Source: an uncultured Muribaculaceae bacterium
Lineage (GTDB): Bacteria > Bacteroidota > Bacteroidia > Bacteroidales > Muribaculaceae
DNA: 64,000 bases
Direction: 5' to 3'
NCBI GenBank assembly: GCA_910587925.1
Contig: CAJUOC010000003.1
Coordinates: 1 to 64,000, forward strand
Shown here in pieces: positions 61,910-64,000 of this stretch; position 1 is the first letter of the stretch; each line of letters starts with the position of its first letter. The position numbers and the translations under genes were made by a program. The notes under the pieces were generated by a model, which saw only the letters and a list, made by a program, of their open reading frames with translations, was not told the DNA's origin and made no database searches.

Positions 61910-63646
61910 TCAGTCGGTATCGGCGGCCGTGCGTATCTGGCGCACGAGCAGCTGCACGGGCGAGGTGGCGTTGCGGTGCTTGTTTTCCTCGATGGTGTAG
62001 CAGATGTTGAATGGCTTGCCGGCGTGGATGTAGTCGAAGTAGCGGGCCATGTTGAAGGCGATGCCGTTGATGACCTTGCCCGAGGAGTCGTCGACCAGCT
62101 CCAGCTTGATATGCTCGAGATGCTTGCCCACGAGCATACTGGTGCCGAAGTCCTTGACGCCGCGCGTGCAGAATGTAGGCTTCTGGTTGCCGGGGCCGAA
62201 GGGGTTGAACAGCCGCAGCGTCGACACCAGCTCCGGCGTGATCTGGGCGAAATTGAGAAATGCGTCGATGTCGATTACCGGCGTCTGCTGCTCGGGCAGT
62301 ATGTGGGCGGCCACATACTCCTCAAATCGGCGGGTAAACTCGGGCAGATTCTCCTCGCGCAGCGACAGCCCGACGGCATAGGGGTGACCGCCGAAATTCT
62401 CGAGCAGGTCGCGCACCGAGTCGACGGCCTTGTAGATGTCAAAGCCCTGTACCGAGCGCGACGATCCGGTAGCCAGGCCGTTGGCAAACGTCAGCACCAC
62501 CGATGGCTTGTAATACAGCTCGGTAAGTCGCGAGGCCACGATGCCGATGATGCCCTTGTGCCAGTCTTTGTTGTAGATGACAATCGACTTCTTGGGCGAG
62601 TACATCTCGCCGCGGGCCTCAAGGATGGAGTTGGCCTCCTCGGTGATGCGCTTGTCGAGCTCCTTGCGGTCTTTATTGTACTGGTCGATGGCGAGGCTCT
62701 TGCGGGCGGCGTCCTTGCTGTCGCGGGCCACCAGCAGCTCGACAGCCTCGCGGCCGCTCTGCATACGTCCCGAGGCATTGATGCGCGGGCCGATTTTGAA
62801 TATCACGTCGGAGATGGTGATTTCCTTGCCGCCGAGGCCGCAGGTGCGGATGATGGCGCGCAGGCCGAGGTTGGGATTGCTGTTGAGCCGCTTCAGGCCC
62901 ATGTAAGCCATCACACGGTTTTCGTCGACCATCGGCACGATGTCGGCCGCGATACTCACCGCCACAAGGTCGAGCATCGACTCGAGCTCGGCGGTACCGA
63001 TACCGTTGGAGATGGAAAAGGCCTGCATGAGCTTGTAACCCACTCCGCACCCCGACAGGTAGCGGCAGGGGTAGGTCGAGCCGTCGAGCTTGGGGTTGAG
63101 GATTGCCGCCGCCGGCGGCAGCTCGGAGTCGGGCACATGGTGGTCGCAGATGATGAAATCGATGCCGCGGGTGGCTGCATACTTGATTTCGTCGATGGCC
63201 TTGATGCCGCAGTCGAGTATGATGATGAGCTTGACGCCGTCGTCGGCCGCATTGTCGATGATGTGGCGCGATATGCCGTAGCCCTCGTCGTAGCGGGTGG
63301 GTATGTAGAAATCAATCTCGGAGTAGAAATTCTGGAGATAGCGGTATACGAGCGCCACGGCAGTGGTGCCGTCGACATCGTAGTCGCCGTACACGAGTAT
63401 CTTCTCTTTGGAGCCCATGGCGCGGTTGAGGCGGTCGACGGCCTTGTCCATGTCGGGCATGAGGAAGGGGTCGTGGAGGTCGCGCAGCGATGGATGGAAA
63501 AATTTCTCGGCCTCGGTGACCGATGTGATGCCGCGCTGCACGAGCAACTCGCATACCGGGGTGACATTGGCATAACGGCGGCGCAGCTCGCTCTCGAGTT
63601 TTTGCTCCTCCGAGGTCAGAGGCAGATAGTTCCACTTGCTGGTCAT
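61910..63646 (-). CDS. recJ: single-stranded-DNA exonuclease RecJ
   Basis: 5'-3' ssDNA exonuclease, 578 residues. DHH-phosphoesterase motifs: ILVYGDYDVDGTTAVAL, IIILDCGIKA, FIICDHHVPDSELPPAAAILNPK and SGCGVGYKLMQAF, with the DHHA1 region KIGPRINASGRMQSGREAVELL and GHPYAVGLSL. The start overlaps the end of the mechanosensitive-channel gene by 4 bp (ATGA). Co-directional with recQ, its usual partner in gap repair. Confidence 0.95.
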   Translation of the reverse strand: MTSKWNYLPLTSEEQKLESELRRRYANVTPVCELLVQRGITSVTEAEKFFHPSLRDLHDPFLMPDMDKAVDRLNRAMGSKEKILVYGDYDVDGTTAVALVYRYLQNFYSEIDFYIPTRYDEGYGISRHIIDNAADDGVKLIIILDCGIKAIDEIKYAATRGIDFIICDHHVPDSELPPAAAILNPKLDGSTYPCRYLSGCGVGYKLMQAFSISNGIGTAELESMLDLVAVSIAADIVPMVDENRVMAYMGLKRLNSNPNLGLRAIIRTCGLGGKEITISDVIFKIGPRINASGRMQSGREAVELLVARDSKDAARKSLAIDQYNKDRKELDKRITEEANSILEARGEMYSPKKSIVIYNKDWHKGIIGIVASRLTELYYKPSVVLTFANGLATGSSRSVQGFDIYKAVDSVRDLLENFGGHPYAVGLSLREENLPEFTRRFEEYVAAHILPEQQTPVIDIDAFLNFAQITPELVSTLRLFNPFGPGNQKPTFCTRGVKDFGTSMLVGKHLEHIKLELVDDSSGKVINGIAFNMARYFDYIHAGKPFNICYTIEENKHRNATSPVQLLVRQIRTAADTD

Positions 63647-64000
63647 GGCTGTACAGTGTTTGATGCCGGTGCCGACTGCTGCAGATGCACGTCGAGCTGC
63701 GGGAAGGGGAAGGATATGCCGCGCGAGCCGTCGGCAAAGGCGGCATACACGGCTTCATTTATCTCATAGTAGGCGCTCCAGTAGTCGGGAGTCTTCACCC
63801 AGGCCGAAATCTTCAGCACCACGGCGCTGTCGGCCAGCTCGCTCACCACGACCTTGGGCTTGACATACGGCGGCTTGACGGCCGCGGCCACCGCCTCGGC
63901 GCGACGCTCCTGTATCTGCGATACGTGGCGGCGCACTCGGCTGTGATGGGTGGTGAGCATTCGGCGCAGCCATCCGACTTTCTCGGGCTCATCGGCTGCG
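63643..64000 (-). CDS. MscS-family mechanosensitive channel, C-terminal part (cut at window edge)
   Basis: An open frame runs off the right edge without a stop; only the cytosolic C-terminal ~118 residues are present. It includes VGWLRRMLTTHHSRVRRHV, then VVVSELADSAVVLKISAWVKTPDYW and the closing FPFPQLDVHL, which is the MscS C-terminal signature. MscS channels release solutes during hypo-osmotic shock. The in-frame Met at 63960 is internal. It overlaps recJ by 4 bp. Confidence 0.85.
   Translation of the reverse strand, partial: AADEPEKVGWLRRMLTTHHSRVRRHVSQIQERRAEAVAAAVKPPYVKPKVVVSELADSAVVLKISAWVKTPDYWSAYYEINEAVYAAFADGSRGISFPFPQLDVHLQQSAPASNTVQP

Overview
This window is chromosomal DNA from a Bacteroidales bacterium, most likely a Muribaculaceae (S24-7) gut commensal. 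The evidence is the family set: a Bacteroidetes-type LptD, DUF5723 and DUF6155 proteins, a GlmU-like sugar nucleotidyltransferase, a putative porin with a lipoprotein signal, GLUG repeats ending in a type IX secretion tail, and TonB receptors with a carboxypeptidase-like N-domain. Promoters have the Bacteroidetes form (TTTG, about 20 nt, TAnnTTTG), and Shine-Dalgarno sites are not obvious. Most genes are GC-rich. An oxalate-degradation operon fits Muribaculaceae, where such genes are established. The genus cannot be fixed from the sequence alone.

Layout. 0.1-8.6 kb: aroE, a putative porin, a DUF6155 gene, a small HTH protein, a tandem universal stress protein, an LTA-synthase-like sulfatase, rfbC and a GlmU-like gene. 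8.6-11.9 kb: GDP-L-fucose synthesis (gmd-fcl) next to an AT-rich gene that resembles a fucosyltransferase. 11.9-16.8 kb: lptB, udk, then a lipoprotein/DUF5723 envelope pair. 16.9-17.2 kb: three identical tRNA-Asn genes in a 95-bp tandem array. 17.2-21.4 kb: frc-oxc-AEC transporter, the order of E. coli yfdW-yfdU-yfdV, for oxalate activation, decarboxylation and transport. 21.6-32.5 kb: an acyltransferase, fadD-like, a DegT aminotransferase, lptD, DUF389 and a large sensor kinase. 32.7-36.3 kb: etfB-etfA-acyl-CoA dehydrogenase. 36.4-41.9 kb: a TonB receptor, a second LTA-synthase-like sulfatase and a glycosyltransferase. 42.1-50.6 kb: rplY, pth, an S4 protein, a DEAD-box helicase, a His-rich lipoprotein, ispF, polA, GDPD and an EamA transporter. 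59.9-64 kb: recQ, recJ and an mscS-type channel cut by the window edge.

The clearest accessory segment is the AT-rich island at about 50.6-54.6 kb. It holds a WYL regulator, a lone SMC/ABC-like AAA ATPase, a 600-bp stretch of repeats and gene remnants, a Panacea-domain gene overlapping a small partner (a probable toxin-antitoxin pair), and a candidate small RNA with a near-consensus promoter and an intrinsic terminator. Next to it lies a 1741-residue secreted GLUG-repeat protein.

The main points for follow-up are: the island and its small RNA; the oxalate operon with a terminator inside it and Pro/Ala/Thr tails on both enzymes; a sensor kinase whose phospho-acceptor His is Arg; a DNA polymerase I whose proofreading residues are missing; and the probable fucosyltransferase. 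All assignments come from reading motifs and context; no database search was run.
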